64,000 nt of DNA from positions 3,844,001 to 3,908,000 of the forward strand of contig NZ_CP196822.1 of NCBI RefSeq assembly GCF_051912485.1. The letters are read 5' to 3'. The DNA is from Nitrobacter sp051912485 (GTDB lineage Bacteria; Pseudomonadota; Alphaproteobacteria; Rhizobiales; Xanthobacteraceae). Shown one piece after another: positions 8,602-17,590 of the stretch (its first letter is position 1; the number at the start of each line of letters is the position of its first letter). The notes below the pieces were generated by a model that saw only the letters and a list, made by a program, of their open reading frames with translations, did not search any database and was not told the DNA's origin. A program made the position numbers and the translations under genes.

Positions 8602-10194
8602 ATGTCATCACATCATTACACGGACTTGGGTGCATCGAAATTCGAGCTTGGCTTCCCATCGATACGCACGGCGCTGCTCGCGGCGACCGCGTTGTCAATC
8701 TTCACCAGTAGCAGCACCTTTGCAGCGGAAAATAGTGCGAACGAGGTGTTGCTAAAAAAGCTTGACAAGATGGAGCGGCGTATCGCAACGCTCGAAGCCG
8801 AGTTGAAGCAGAAGGAAAGCCACTCGCAGGCTGGCGTCAGCGCCAAGCCCTCATCGCGGACGGGCCCGATCCGGAACGCCAACGCGACGGCATCATCCAG
8901 CGACGCGAAAGAGGCGACGGAGACGCCGGCTAAGCCGATGCTGAACCTCCCGCCGCTTCCAGCGGCAGGAGACAAGCCCATTCTCGGGTTGGTGGATTCA
9001 CCTGTGTCCGGTCTCAGCATAGGCGCCTATGGCGAAGTCAAGTTTGGTGCGATGCAAAACCCCGCCGCCAACGGCCAGTGGCAGAACGGTTTCGATGCGC
9101 ATCGCTTCGTCCTGTTGCCGACCTACGCGATCACGCCAAACATCATCCTCAATGCGGAGATCGAGTTCGAGCACGCGGGTTCGGGCTTTGACAATGACGA
9201 CAAGCTGCACGGTACCGCCGAGATCGAGCAGCTCTGGGTCGATTTCAAGATCCTCGATCAGTTTAACTGGCGCGCGCCCGGCATCGATCTCGTGCCAATC
9301 GGCTACATCAACCAGCACCACGAGCCGACGCAGTTCTATAGCGTGAACCGGCCCGAACTCTACAACGGGCTTATTCCTTCAACCTGGAAGGTGCCGTCCT
9401 CCAGTGTCTACGGAACCATCACGGAAGACCTGAAATACCAAGTGATGGTCAGTACCAGCAACGAGGATTTTGGCGACTCCTTTGACAACCGTACTGAAGC
9501 GAAAACAGTCTCCTTGCCCGGCACGTCATACATAGCGGGCATCAACGGCCTGGATGCTCTTGGATTCTCCAGGCCACCGCTCGGCGACTTCCAGCAACTC
9601 AACAATGCCGTGGCGGTATCAGGCCGGCTGGATTACGCGCCAACCTTCGTGCCCGGCTTTGCCGGGAGCGTCAGCGGCTACTACTCGCCCAATACGACGC
9701 CGCGCGGCGCACATGACGATTTCGGCAACTTCCTTGGTAGGTCAAGCCTTGCGATGTTCGACGCCGAATTCCGGTACCGTGTCCCCAACACTGGCGCAGA
9801 GCTGCGCGGCGAATATGTCCGCGCCGAATTCGGGCGTCCGGAGAACTTGCGAGCGAACAACGATTCGGATCCCACCAACAACGTCGGCAAGGCCATGTAC
9901 GGCTATTCCGGCGAGATCGCCTATCACGTGCCACTCGGAACCGTCTTAAACAGCGAGTGGGAGGCGGTGCCGTTCTATCGCTATACCTACCAGAATCTGC
10001 AGACCGGCGGCTTTGCTGGGACCGATGCCAATCTGCCGACCGGCGCCGGTCAGCGACAATTCCATACCGCCGGATTTGCTCTATTCCCGTCGCCGAAAAT
10101 CGTGCTGAAGGCGACCTATCAGCATGTGATCGACAAGAGCATCACCGGCGCGATGTCGGACTCGTTCCTCGGCGGTGTCGGATTCTTCTTCTGA
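8602..10194 (+). CDS. Outer-membrane porin with N-terminal coiled coil
   Basis: A 530-residue protein with an Ala-rich signal peptide (cleavage near TFAAEN, about residue 47), a short coiled coil (LLKKLDKMERRIATLEAELKQ) that may anchor to peptidoglycan or trimerise, a Pro-rich linker, then a beta-barrel from about residue 145 to a C-terminal Phe (VGFFF), as in OprO/P-type phosphate-selective porins and related proteins. An AGGGGG site precedes ATG 8602. It heads a four-gene operon with an FMN-binding protein, ApbE and a membrane protein, so it may import the substrate or metal handled by that electron-transfer module; this is inference. Confidence 0.8.
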   Translation: MSSHHYTDLGASKFELGFPSIRTALLAATALSIFTSSSTFAAENSANEVLLKKLDKMERRIATLEAELKQKESHSQAGVSAKPSSRTGPIRNANATASSSDAKEATETPAKPMLNLPPLPAAGDKPILGLVDSPVSGLSIGAYGEVKFGAMQNPAANGQWQNGFDAHRFVLLPTYAITPNIILNAEIEFEHAGSGFDNDDKLHGTAEIEQLWVDFKILDQFNWRAPGIDLVPIGYINQHHEPTQFYSVNRPELYNGLIPSTWKVPSSSVYGTITEDLKYQVMVSTSNEDFGDSFDNRTEAKTVSLPGTSYIAGINGLDALGFSRPPLGDFQQLNNAVAVSGRLDYAPTFVPGFAGSVSGYYSPNTTPRGAHDDFGNFLGRSSLAMFDAEFRYRVPNTGAELRGEYVRAEFGRPENLRANNDSDPTNNVGKAMYGYSGEIAYHVPLGTVLNSEWEAVPFYRYTYQNLQTGGFAGTDANLPTGAGQRQFHTAGFALFPSPKIVLKATYQHVIDKSITGAMSDSFLGGVGFFF

Positions 10195-10264
10195 GATTAG
10201 CGCGGCACGTCGCAACGGGGAGCGCCAAGGCAAAACGAGAAACGAGATGGGAGCCAAGTGAGAG

Positions 10265-10735
10265 ATGACGTGGATTCGATATACGCTGCCGGCCGCAGCG
10301 ATCGTGTCAGCTGCCTCGCCTGCCTATGCGGTCCAGTACTTATCGATCGGGGAGGCGCAGAAGCACGCATTTCCGTCGGCGACGCATTTCACTGAAGTTC
10401 AGGCAGGCCGTGTCTGGAAGGCCGAAGCCGGCGGCAAGGTCGCGGGCTTCTTTATCTTCGACCGGGTTATCGGCAAGCACCTGTACATCGACTATGCGGT
10501 GGCGCTGACCCCTGGCGGCGCGGTGCATAAGGTCGAAATCCTGCAATACCGGGAATCATATGGCGGCGAGGTCAGAAGCCCAAGCTGGTTGGGCCAATTC
10601 GCAGGTAAGACCAGCAGCAGCGCGCTCAAGATCAACGGCGACATCCGGAACATCTCGGGCGCGACACTGTCATCGACGCATGTCACCGAGGGCGTGAAGA
10701 GGATCTTAGCCGCCTATGCCAATCGCCTTCGATAG
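10265..10735 (+). CDS. Periplasmic FMN-binding (flavinylated) protein
   Basis: A 156-residue exported protein with a signal peptide ending near AYAVQ (residue 23) and an FMN_bind domain over about residues 70-150. The flavinylation motif SGAT at residues 131-134 (NISGATLSSTHVTEGVK) gives Thr134 as the expected phosphoester-FMN site, as in NqrC/RnfG/NosR-type proteins. Its 3' end overlaps the start of apbE by 20 bp, the enzyme that attaches FMN to this motif. It probably acts as a periplasmic one- or two-electron carrier between the membrane protein at 11617 and an unknown acceptor. Confidence 0.85.
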   Translation: MTWIRYTLPAAAIVSAASPAYAVQYLSIGEAQKHAFPSATHFTEVQAGRVWKAEAGGKVAGFFIFDRVIGKHLYIDYAVALTPGGAVHKVEILQYRESYGGEVRSPSWLGQFAGKTSSSALKINGDIRNISGATLSSTHVTEGVKRILAAYANRLR

Positions 10736-11627
10736 CATTCGCCGCGCGCGGCCGCTACTCGGTACCTTTGTGGAGATCGAGGTCACAACTGCTGCCGGGC
10801 CCGAAACGGACGCCGCGATTGACGCCGCATTCGAGGCCATTGCCGAAGCTCATCGGTTAATGAGCTTCCACGAGCGCGACAGCGATGTCAGCCGCCTCAA
10901 TCGGAACTCCGGAATCCGCCCGACACGGGTCCACGCCTGGACGTTCCAGGTCCTGGAGGCGGCGGTCGAGATGCATCGACGCTCCGGGGGCATTTTCGAC
11001 GTCACCGTCGCGCCGGTGTTGCAGGCCATGGGTCTGCTGCCTGGATTGGATGGCGATCCGGTCATCAGGCCGGAACGGCGCGTCACCGATGCCATCGAGC
11101 TTTTGCCTGAACAGACAGTGCGCTTTCGGTCACCGGCGATCACGATCGATCTCGGTGGGATCGCCAAAGGCTTTGCAGTCGATCGCGGAATCGAGGTGCT
11201 ACGTGGCTTCGATATACCGCGCGGGCTGATCAATGCCGGTGGTGATCTCCGGGCATTCGGGCAGGAGCCGCACATGATCCACGTCCGTGACCCGCGTGAC
11301 CCGTCGCGATCAATTGGCCAGGTTGAGGTTAGAGACGAAGCATTGGCGTCGAGCGCACGCCGCTTCGATTTGATGGTCGGCGGCGGGCCCAGCAGTTCGG
11401 CCGTCATCGATCCTCAAACACAAAGACCGGCCGGCTCAATCGATGGCGCCACCATTCGCGCGCCGTCATGCATGGTCGCCGATGCGCTCACGAAGGTCGT
11501 CATGATCTCCGGGGTCGGCGCCGGCGACCTACTCGCGCATTACGGAGCGAGCGCCTTGTTGATCTCGGTCGATGGGGAGGTTCAGATCACGTCCGACTGG
11601 CCTCAGGCGGTGCACCTTGCGGCTTAA
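10716..11627 (+). CDS. apbE: FAD:protein FMN transferase
   Basis: A 303-residue ApbE-family protein. Visible family motifs are the N-terminal PLLGTFVEIEV, the flavin pocket IDLGGIAKGFAVDRG and NAGGDLRAFG, and the metal-site region MVADALTKVVMI. ApbE moves FMN from FAD to a Ser/Thr in a [DS]-G-A-[ST] motif of exported proteins; the upstream gene supplies exactly such a motif. No obvious signal peptide or lipobox is seen, so it may act in the cytoplasm or use an unrecognised export route. The start overlaps the FMN-binding gene, indicating coupled translation. Confidence 0.92.
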   Translation: MPIAFDSIRRARPLLGTFVEIEVTTAAGPETDAAIDAAFEAIAEAHRLMSFHERDSDVSRLNRNSGIRPTRVHAWTFQVLEAAVEMHRRSGGIFDVTVAPVLQAMGLLPGLDGDPVIRPERRVTDAIELLPEQTVRFRSPAITIDLGGIAKGFAVDRGIEVLRGFDIPRGLINAGGDLRAFGQEPHMIHVRDPRDPSRSIGQVEVRDEALASSARRFDLMVGGGPSSSAVIDPQTQRPAGSIDGATIRAPSCMVADALTKVVMISGVGAGDLLAHYGASALLISVDGEVQITSDWPQAVHLAA

Positions 11628-12126
11628 GAAATCATTTCGTGTCTCGACCTACGCAGCCTTCGCGGTTCTGAGCCTGAGCGGCGCCGTCTGGCTCCTGGCG
11701 GACTGGCAGAAAGAATTTTCCACCGGTGAGATCTGGCAGCAGGTCGCAGCTAATATGCTGATGATACACGGCGGCACCGCCATGCTTGCTCTGCTGCTAT
11801 TGGGGGCTCTCATTCCGATACACCTGCTACGGGCCTGGCGAAGCCGCAAGAACCGCATCTCAGGATCGCTCGTGGTGACCATCAACGCCGTGCTGATCAC
11901 TACGGCTTTCGGGTTGTACTATCTCGGATCGGAGGCCTTGCGACCCTGGATGAGTTGGATCCACCTTGCTGCCGGGTGTTCCGTGGTCCTGCTGCTACCA
12001 GTTCACATCTGGTTGGGAAGACGAGAGTCAAAAGTAAAACGTGGCGCCGACGCCAACACGCTTGCGTCGGTAAGCAACCAACCGACATGCTCAATCGTCC
12101 GAATTCAAGAGGGGCGCCATCGGTGA
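11617..12126 (+). CDS. Small membrane protein of the flavinylation operon
   Basis: A protein of about 169 residues with four hydrophobic segments (around AAFAVLSLSGAVWLLA, GTAMLALLLLGALIPIHLL, VVTINAVLITTAFGLYYLG and HLAAGCSVVLLLPVHIWLG). Histidines at the membrane edges (MIHGG, PIHLL, WIHLAAG, PVHIW) suggest a haem-binding four-helix bundle like DUF4405/cytochrome b proteins. It is probably the membrane electron donor to the FMN-binding protein. The TTG at 11617 overlaps the apbE stop and is the most economical start; the frame is also open further upstream. Confidence 0.65.
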   Translation: MRLKKSFRVSTYAAFAVLSLSGAVWLLADWQKEFSTGEIWQQVAANMLMIHGGTAMLALLLLGALIPIHLLRAWRSRKNRISGSLVVTINAVLITTAFGLYYLGSEALRPWMSWIHLAAGCSVVLLLPVHIWLGRRESKVKRGADANTLASVSNQPTCSIVRIQEGRHR

Positions 12127-12221
12127 GCCTGTGTCTGGCCGACAATCAAGATCAGGCAAGCAGTGATCAGTACCGCCCTCGGTAGTATCGTTCGTCGCAT
12201 TCAGCGACGTAGATACGGGCA

Positions 12222-12476
12222 TCAGGCGCGCATAGCGGCACATCGGCGGCCCATTCGGGCGAGGATGGTTGAGTCGGCGACTGCCGCTCCGAGTAAGGCG
12301 CCAGCGCCAAGGAGCGTGCTTCTGGTGCTTCCACCAATGGCCTGACCGAGCAGCGCGCCGGTGGCACCACCCAAGGCCGCGCCGGTGGCGGTGCGCTGCT
12401 GCTCGGGGTTCGCACAACCCGCCAGCAAGACGCTGATGACCAATATTCCGACCGTAGCAATTCTGGAGATGTTCAT
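12222..12476 (-). CDS. Glycine-zipper lipoprotein, possibly frameshifted near the end
   Basis: An 84-residue protein with a lipoprotein signal (ISVLLAGC, Cys near residue 19) followed by a glycine zipper (GAALGGATGALLGQAIGG), the pattern of small outer-membrane lipoproteins such as YMGG/osmotically inducible types. ATG 12476 follows a TCTCC-complementary AGGAG-like region. The present frame stops after MGRRCAAMRA, but a neighbouring frame continues as DARIYVAECDERYYRGRY and stops at 12167, which looks like the natural C-terminus; one indel near 12225 would join them. Confidence 0.65.
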   Translation of the reverse strand: MNISRIATVGILVISVLLAGCANPEQQRTATGAALGGATGALLGQAIGGSTRSTLLGAGALLGAAVADSTILARMGRRCAAMRA

Positions 12477-12664
12477 AGGAGATTTCGGTCCTGTTGCATC
12501 AGATTCGCTAATCGGATGTTGCCGAAAAATGATGACCACGGTGTCCGAGGACGCAGCGCAGGAATTCCGGCAATGCAGCCTTGTACCGCATCATTCCTCT
12601 TCAGATCCTGACACGGGCGCAATGCTGTTTGCGTGCTACCTTTTTATGCCCGCTGTGCGCTCCG

Positions 12665-12964
12665 CTACCGGGTTCCGTCGCGGACATAGCCACGGACCTG
12701 TTCCTTGTAACCGCCACGCGTGAGGTCGCGCACCCGCACTGCCGCCCAGCCCAACTCCGCCATCAACTTCGCGAGACGTCGGTAGGTGCCGGCCGTGCGG
12801 CCGTGTTGCGGGACCTCAAGCATATCCAGCAACGTTTGGGTACTCACACGTTCCAAGCCGTCGAACTCCACCTTGCCGCGGATACGCTGCAACGGCGCCA
12901 GCCACGGATCAACGGGAACCTCGACAGCCAAACTCGCTGCCCTGAGCTTTTCCAATAACGACAT
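12665..12964 (-). CDS. Hypothetical protein of the island, winged-helix-like
   Basis: A 99-residue protein starting MSLLEKLRAASLAVEVPVD. The region ERVSTQTLLDMLEVPQHGRT followed by YRRLAKLMAELGWAAVRVRD has the pattern of a small winged-helix module as found at the C-termini of plasmid and prophage primases and helicases. It is 61 bp downstream of the 13026-13421 gene on the same strand. I cannot assign a function. Confidence 0.55.
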   Translation of the reverse strand: MSLLEKLRAASLAVEVPVDPWLAPLQRIRGKVEFDGLERVSTQTLLDMLEVPQHGRTAGTYRRLAKLMAELGWAAVRVRDLTRGGYKEQVRGYVRDGTR

Positions 12965-13025
12965 TTGTGCTCCTTCCAGCGACGTTGACCTGACACGCGT
13001 CGTCTCTGTTGCCGGCAGGCGCAAC

Positions 13026-13421
13026 TTAAGCGGCGCGCGCCGAACTACGGCTGTAGCTTGCCTTAGGTGGTTCCCAGTAGAGGCCCGCCGTCATACCGGC
13101 GAGGCGGCGGGGCGGGTAACGCTTCTTCAACTCTTCATCTTCTTCCATGCGCCACATCCCGGTATTGGCTGCCATTAGACCGCAGGCGAAATCGTTGAAA
13201 CATGGATGCTCTTGGTCGTCGTAACGCAGCCTTTCGAGCGACCGAGCGTAGAACCCAACCATGGCCTTTAGACCCCTCGCATTTCTGTAGTCTTCGACCT
13301 CGTTATGACAAAGGGGAAGTGGCGGCGCATCGGAGGGACCGTTGACGGCAAAACGTTCTCGAGCGCGAAGCGCAGAAACAGCGGCCCTCTTCTTGGGCGT
13401 CGATCTCAAATTGGCTGTCAT
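13026..13421 (-). CDS. Hypothetical protein of the island
   Basis: A 131-residue protein without recognised family. It has a basic N-terminus (STPKKRAAVSALRARERF), then a region with FYARSLERLRYDDQEHPCFNDF and a tail KKRYPPRRLAGMTAGLYWEPP. It is the first gene of a probable two-gene unit with the protein at 12665. The basic, low-hydrophobicity composition would suit a cytoplasmic DNA-associated protein, but nothing proves this. Confidence 0.5.
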   Translation of the reverse strand: MTANLRSTPKKRAAVSALRARERFAVNGPSDAPPLPLCHNEVEDYRNARGLKAMVGFYARSLERLRYDDQEHPCFNDFACGLMAANTGMWRMEEDEELKKRYPPRRLAGMTAGLYWEPPKASYSRSSARAA

Positions 13422-13892
13422 TGTAACGATCCTCCATTTGAATTTGTTTCAGACCGATGTGGCGATCGGTATTTCTAGGATCACGTTACGCGACCTGATT
13501 TAAGAGAAGATTTTGGTGGCGGATTTTTTACGTCACGACCGTTTTACCTTGCTCGTCAGTCAGCGAGCACACTATCTGCGTAAATAGCGCTGGCGATCTG
13601 GCTCGGCATGTGTTGGCCCAATTGTTTGAGTGCTTGCTCATAATCGCCGGCGAATCGTGACATCGTACATGCCAGTCGACGCTCTAATTGTTCAAGCGTG
13701 TGAAGGTTTCACGGTGGCAGATCGAACGCGCGTGGTGGCGTCGAACATTCTGTAAGTGACCAGGAGGGGTACTTGCCACCTTACAGGCCCGGCACACCAT
13801 TCTCGGCGAGCACGATCCACACCGCGGCTCCTTCGTCCTATGCCGGCATATGCGCTGCACGAGTGGTGATTTGTTAGGTGAGGATGGCAGGC
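13422..13892. other. Gap without a convincing gene
   Basis: I see no supported gene here. An 87-codon minus frame at 13692-13955 overlaps the repeat cluster and reads like a shadow. Base composition is lower in GC than the flanks around 13440-13560. Confidence 0.4.
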
Positions 13893-13984
13893 GGTCAATG
13901 CCCCCTTAAAGGGGGGGCGATTGACCACCACCGCTGCCATGGGGGAATTGGTCAATCAATTGCCGATGCATTGACCAATTGACC
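13893..13984. repeat. Cluster of five ATTGACC/GGTCAAT motifs with nested palindromes
   Basis: The heptamer ATTGACC or its complement occurs at 13893-13899 (complement), 13920-13926, 13950-13956 (complement), 13970-13976 and 13978-13984. The first two frame the palindrome CCCCCTT-A-AAGGGGG at 13901-13915; the middle pair forms AATTGGTCAAT / ATTGACCAATT at 13946-13956 and 13970-13980. The cluster overlaps the end of the primase-helicase gene. Such repeats beside a rep gene are typical of replication origins or operators. Confidence 0.5.
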
Positions 13985-16387
13985 GCCCTCGTTGAGCATC
14001 GGTTCGGTGTCCGTGGCGCTGGCGTCACCGACGCCTCTATCCCAAGGGGTTTTGGACCAAACGACCCCGAGCCCGCGACCTCTACGGAACCGAGAGGCAG
14101 CGTCCGGCTTAAGCTTCTCGACGGCGTCTGCGATAAGCCACCCATCCTTCTGCAAATCTTCAATCGCTCGCCTTGTAACTGTTTCGAGGTCGATAGGCTT
14201 TAACTGATGAGAGGTGAGGGCTGCTTCGACCGCAATGATAGCATCGTCGAGAAGCCCGCGCTGATTCTTAGCGCCAGCAAGGCTAGGGCTGTAAGGATAG
14301 GCTATCCCGTCGATTACTTTGCCACGATCTACTAGCTCCAGGATGGCACGCCGCATCTTTTGATCTTCCACGGTAGCGGCAGCGCTTACCTGCAGTGGCA
14401 GAATTGCCCGAGTGATGGCCTGCACACTGTCGCCGGTCGGATAAACTGGAGGCTGAGGGTTAGGAAGTTCAACGCTATGCAGTTGGTACCACGGAGCATC
14501 TGCCGAGCGAGGCGCCAGGTTGGATTTGGCATCCACAAGTTTGAAATAGCGGAAGCGCTCTGACGGAAGGACCCCATTTTTTTTGGCCTCATCCTCTGTC
14601 ATGGGCACCGGCATAATAGCGCGTCGTGCCAGATTAACGATGGCCGCGGCTCCGCTTACCGACTCCGCGCTACCAACGTCGGCGCCCTTTCTGGTATGAT
14701 GAACGATCAGAACGGCGCAATTATATTTTCCGGCGCACCGTTTTAACTCCCGCATGACCAACGACATACTAGCGTTGTCGTTCATGTTGCCGCCGGCACA
14801 CAATGCAACGAGCGGATCGAGTACGATGATGTCCGGCCGAAATGTATCGAAAGCAGACGTAAGAGCCGCAAACCCGCTGACATCGAGCTCCGACACGTTT
14901 TTGCTATTTGTCCGGAGGAACGACAGGCACTGCACGTGCGGATCATCCGCCCCCGCCACGTTAAGACGAGATAGGCTCTGCTCCGCGATGCCATGCCCCC
15001 TACAGAACGCCCAAACGCGCCGCCGAATTTCGGTGCCGCTGTCTTCGGCATTGATAAGTAGCACTTCCAGGCCATTGCCTCCTCGAACCTTCTCCCCGAG
15101 CAGTTCCCTGCCCGTTGCAGCAGAGATCGCCATCCCAATTGCGAGCGACGACTTGCCGACGCCGCCGGGGGAAGCGAGCACTGTGAGTTCGCCCCGGATT
15201 AGGTCAAAACCGTAGAGCCATTGGCGGTGAGGGATATTGGAAAAGGAAACTTTCAACCCACTAGGACGCCAGACCGTGGCTCCTGCACCAGCCGAGACCC
15301 GCGTGTTACCGCCACGGTAATTCACTGCCTGCGGCGCCCACCCCTGCCACCCGTTCTTCCTGGCTAGGTCGAATACTGTCGCAATGGTAATGGGATTTTC
15401 GCGATCGAGCGCCTCGCTGGTGTATCTCCGCCAACGGCTTCGATTGTCTGCCTCGTTATACCCGGGCGCGGCTAGCGAAGCATTGTCGAGTATCTCCCAG
15501 AGTTCATCAGTTTGTCCCTTGTAGACGGCGGCTTCATGCGCCAAAGCCCGTGCAACCTTCACCCAGTCACCCTCCGACGCAATTGCCGACGGGGGAATGG
15601 CCGACATCGCGGAGCGGATTTTCTCAATGTTGGTGTCGATGCCATCTGCTAGAGAGCCAGTCAGATGGCCAGATAGCTTTTGAAGGCGCTCGCGCTCGCC
15701 GGGACCCAACTTTAAGTCATAACGTGCTGGCAAGGAACGGTTGGGCTCAGTTTGACTATTCGCGCTCGGTGGTGCGGTAGCTAATCTCAATTTCGCCACC
15801 AACTCCGCGCGCTGCCAGAGCTTGGCAGGCGCGGCGAAAAACTTGACTGGTCGAGGATCATCCGGTTTTTTGAGATGAAGTGTACCGGGAAGCCTCATTA
15901 CCCGCGGAAGGTCCTTCACCGCAGGATCGGTTCCGAACTTTTCGATAAGACGTTCTTGCAATGCACCAAACTGGTCACGCGGAATATCATCGGCGCAGAA
16001 ATAAAAATGAAAACCCCTCCCGCTCTTAACGGCCAAGCTTGGCGTAACCCCGCACGCCTTCATTTGCGCGATACAACGCTTGGTCTGCTCATCGGTGTCT
16101 GCGTCGACAAATAGAGCGCGCACACGAACGATATTTTCGGTGCGTCGACCCTGCAAATCGGTCGCGTTGACAGTTACAAACACGCCAGCCCGCCGTTCTA
16201 GCGTGTTGAGCGCAAGCACTTCTGGCCACACTTGATCAAGAGTGCCGTGGAAAATCTTGGCGAAGCAATCCTTCCCATCACTGAAAAATTGGAAGGTAAA
16301 TTTGTCCGCGCTGGGATCAAGGCACGAGAGAAACTCTCGCGCCATATCCTTGTTATGTGTTTTTCGAGAGCTTGTTAAATCGCCCAT
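13952..16387 (-). CDS. Primase-helicase replication protein of the island
   Basis: A protein of 811 residues. The N-terminal third looks like an archaeo-eukaryotic-type primase-polymerase (ALFVDADTDE and KSGRGFHFYF). A PriCT-like helical region follows (SEGDWVKVARALAHEA...). The C-terminal third is a RepA/DnaB-like ATPase with Walker A ASPGGVGKSSLA and Walker B PDIIVLDPLVALCAGG. ATG 16387 was chosen because it lies 4 bp after the HTH gene and starts the conserved part; the frame is open for 53 more codons. Proteins of this layout replicate excised islands. The nearby motif cluster at 13893-13984 is the likely target. Confidence 0.85.
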   Translation of the reverse strand: MGDLTSSRKTHNKDMAREFLSCLDPSADKFTFQFFSDGKDCFAKIFHGTLDQVWPEVLALNTLERRAGVFVTVNATDLQGRRTENIVRVRALFVDADTDEQTKRCIAQMKACGVTPSLAVKSGRGFHFYFCADDIPRDQFGALQERLIEKFGTDPAVKDLPRVMRLPGTLHLKKPDDPRPVKFFAAPAKLWQRAELVAKLRLATAPPSANSQTEPNRSLPARYDLKLGPGERERLQKLSGHLTGSLADGIDTNIEKIRSAMSAIPPSAIASEGDWVKVARALAHEAAVYKGQTDELWEILDNASLAAPGYNEADNRSRWRRYTSEALDRENPITIATVFDLARKNGWQGWAPQAVNYRGGNTRVSAGAGATVWRPSGLKVSFSNIPHRQWLYGFDLIRGELTVLASPGGVGKSSLAIGMAISAATGRELLGEKVRGGNGLEVLLINAEDSGTEIRRRVWAFCRGHGIAEQSLSRLNVAGADDPHVQCLSFLRTNSKNVSELDVSGFAALTSAFDTFRPDIIVLDPLVALCAGGNMNDNASMSLVMRELKRCAGKYNCAVLIVHHTRKGADVGSAESVSGAAAIVNLARRAIMPVPMTEDEAKKNGVLPSERFRYFKLVDAKSNLAPRSADAPWYQLHSVELPNPQPPVYPTGDSVQAITRAILPLQVSAAATVEDQKMRRAILELVDRGKVIDGIAYPYSPSLAGAKNQRGLLDDAIIAVEAALTSHQLKPIDLETVTRRAIEDLQKDGWLIADAVEKLKPDAASRFRRGRGLGVVWSKTPWDRGVGDASATDTEPMLNEGGQLVNASAID

Positions 16388-16391
16388 TTCA

Positions 16392-16682
16392 TTATTTCCG
16401 GAGATTTGCCAGGACCGAGTGGTCGGCCAGTGCATGTGATCGACCCGGAGCGAAGCGCTTTGACCTGGTTGCGTCCGAATGAGCGACGGAGGATGGCTTC
16501 GCGATGACCTGGGGCGAGCTCTCAACCCAACGTCGAAGGTCGTCATCGAGAATTAGGGTGCGTCGACCACGTTTCACGGCACGCAGTTTGCCGGTTTTAA
16601 TTGCGTCGTATACCGACGTACGTCCAGCGCATGCGATCAAACATGCTTGAAGGATGCTATGAGCAAGAGGGGCGCGATTCAT
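16392..16682 (-). CDS. Helix-turn-helix excisionase / AlpA-like protein
   Basis: A 96-residue protein with an N-terminal MerR-like HTH of the excisionase type: ACAGRTSVYDAIKTGKLRAV followed by KRGRRTLILDDDLRRWVESS. Such proteins regulate or assist the integrase of islands. ATG 16682 starts the conserved region; a TTG at 16700 would add six residues. It directly precedes the primase-helicase gene, so the two are probably transcribed together. The basic C-terminal 40 residues are unstructured. Confidence 0.75.
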   Translation of the reverse strand: MNRAPLAHSILQACLIACAGRTSVYDAIKTGKLRAVKRGRRTLILDDDLRRWVESSPQVIAKPSSVAHSDATRSKRFAPGRSHALADHSVLANLRK

Positions 16683-16779
16683 CGAAGCCTCATTTTCCAA
16701 GTGGATACGCTTGCGTCCGTGCGAACGCAGCTGATCTACCGTGATGAGGCTTGCGAAAAAATGGCCGCTTTTTCTCTAT

Positions 16780-17490
16780 TTATGGTCCAGTGCCGTTTGG
16801 CACCATTGATTGAAATGCCAAGATAAAAAGTCCGGCTTTCGAATGAGCTGATTTTAGTCTGGAGAGCGTACTGCCGGACAACACATTTGGCACAACGCCT
16901 GGAGGAAAGTGCGGGCGAAGAATGCCGAGGGCCTCAATCAAGGTTCCCTTATTGTTGTTCTTATCTACCGTCAATTTTCCGCCGGCCTCCATGGCACACG
17001 ACAGAATGCTAAAAACAAGATCCTGAAAAACCGGGTTGCCGATATCTCCTCTTGGCCTACCCGATGTTTCTCGTAGTGCTCTAAGGCCGTGCATCGGCGG
17101 CCAGGACTTGCCAACAGCGGTGCTGAATAGGAGGGCCAGCAACCAAACGGTATGATCTAACTCATTTATTTGAAATGGTTCTGTAGCTCCACGAAACCGC
17201 TCTTGCGATAGCTCTGGATCCTGACGGGCTATTTTGTCGAGATCCACCCGATCCTGTTTGTTCATACTGCAAACTGCTTCACTAAGAGTGCGCGCCGCCT
17301 CAGCCGCTTTAATCAGGGCGGGTCCGGGAGCTAACGAGGCTACAAGCTCATCGCTGTTCCAGATTTTCTCCAGTCTATCGCAGACGGAAATGCAGAACTG
17401 ATCGCGCAGCTCATCGACGGATATCCGGGCTAGGTCAGCAACCCGCAGCACGTCATTTCTGAGCGTCGGCTGTGCCATGTGTTTCGGCAT
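16780..17490 (-). CDS. Hypothetical protein between HTH protein and integrase
   Basis: A 236-residue soluble protein, mostly helical, with the stretch DELRDQFCISVCDRLEKIWN near the N-terminus and LIEALGILRPHFPPGVVPN towards the end. No family is recognised. It lies on the same strand as the island backbone genes, 101 bp after the integrase stop, and may belong to the same functional block. Met 5 at 17478 is an alternative start. Confidence 0.55.
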   Translation of the reverse strand: MPKHMAQPTLRNDVLRVADLARISVDELRDQFCISVCDRLEKIWNSDELVASLAPGPALIKAAEAARTLSEAVCSMNKQDRVDLDKIARQDPELSQERFRGATEPFQINELDHTVWLLALLFSTAVGKSWPPMHGLRALRETSGRPRGDIGNPVFQDLVFSILSCAMEAGGKLTVDKNNNKGTLIEALGILRPHFPPGVVPNVLSGSTLSRLKSAHSKAGLFILAFQSMVPNGTGP

Positions 17491-17590
17491 ATGCTTTCTT
17501 TCGCTGTCATCTTCTAAATTGGACTTAGGGCGGCGGCCTCAATCGACAACGCCGGAAAGACCAATGGTGCAATACAGTCGCGTATCGTGG

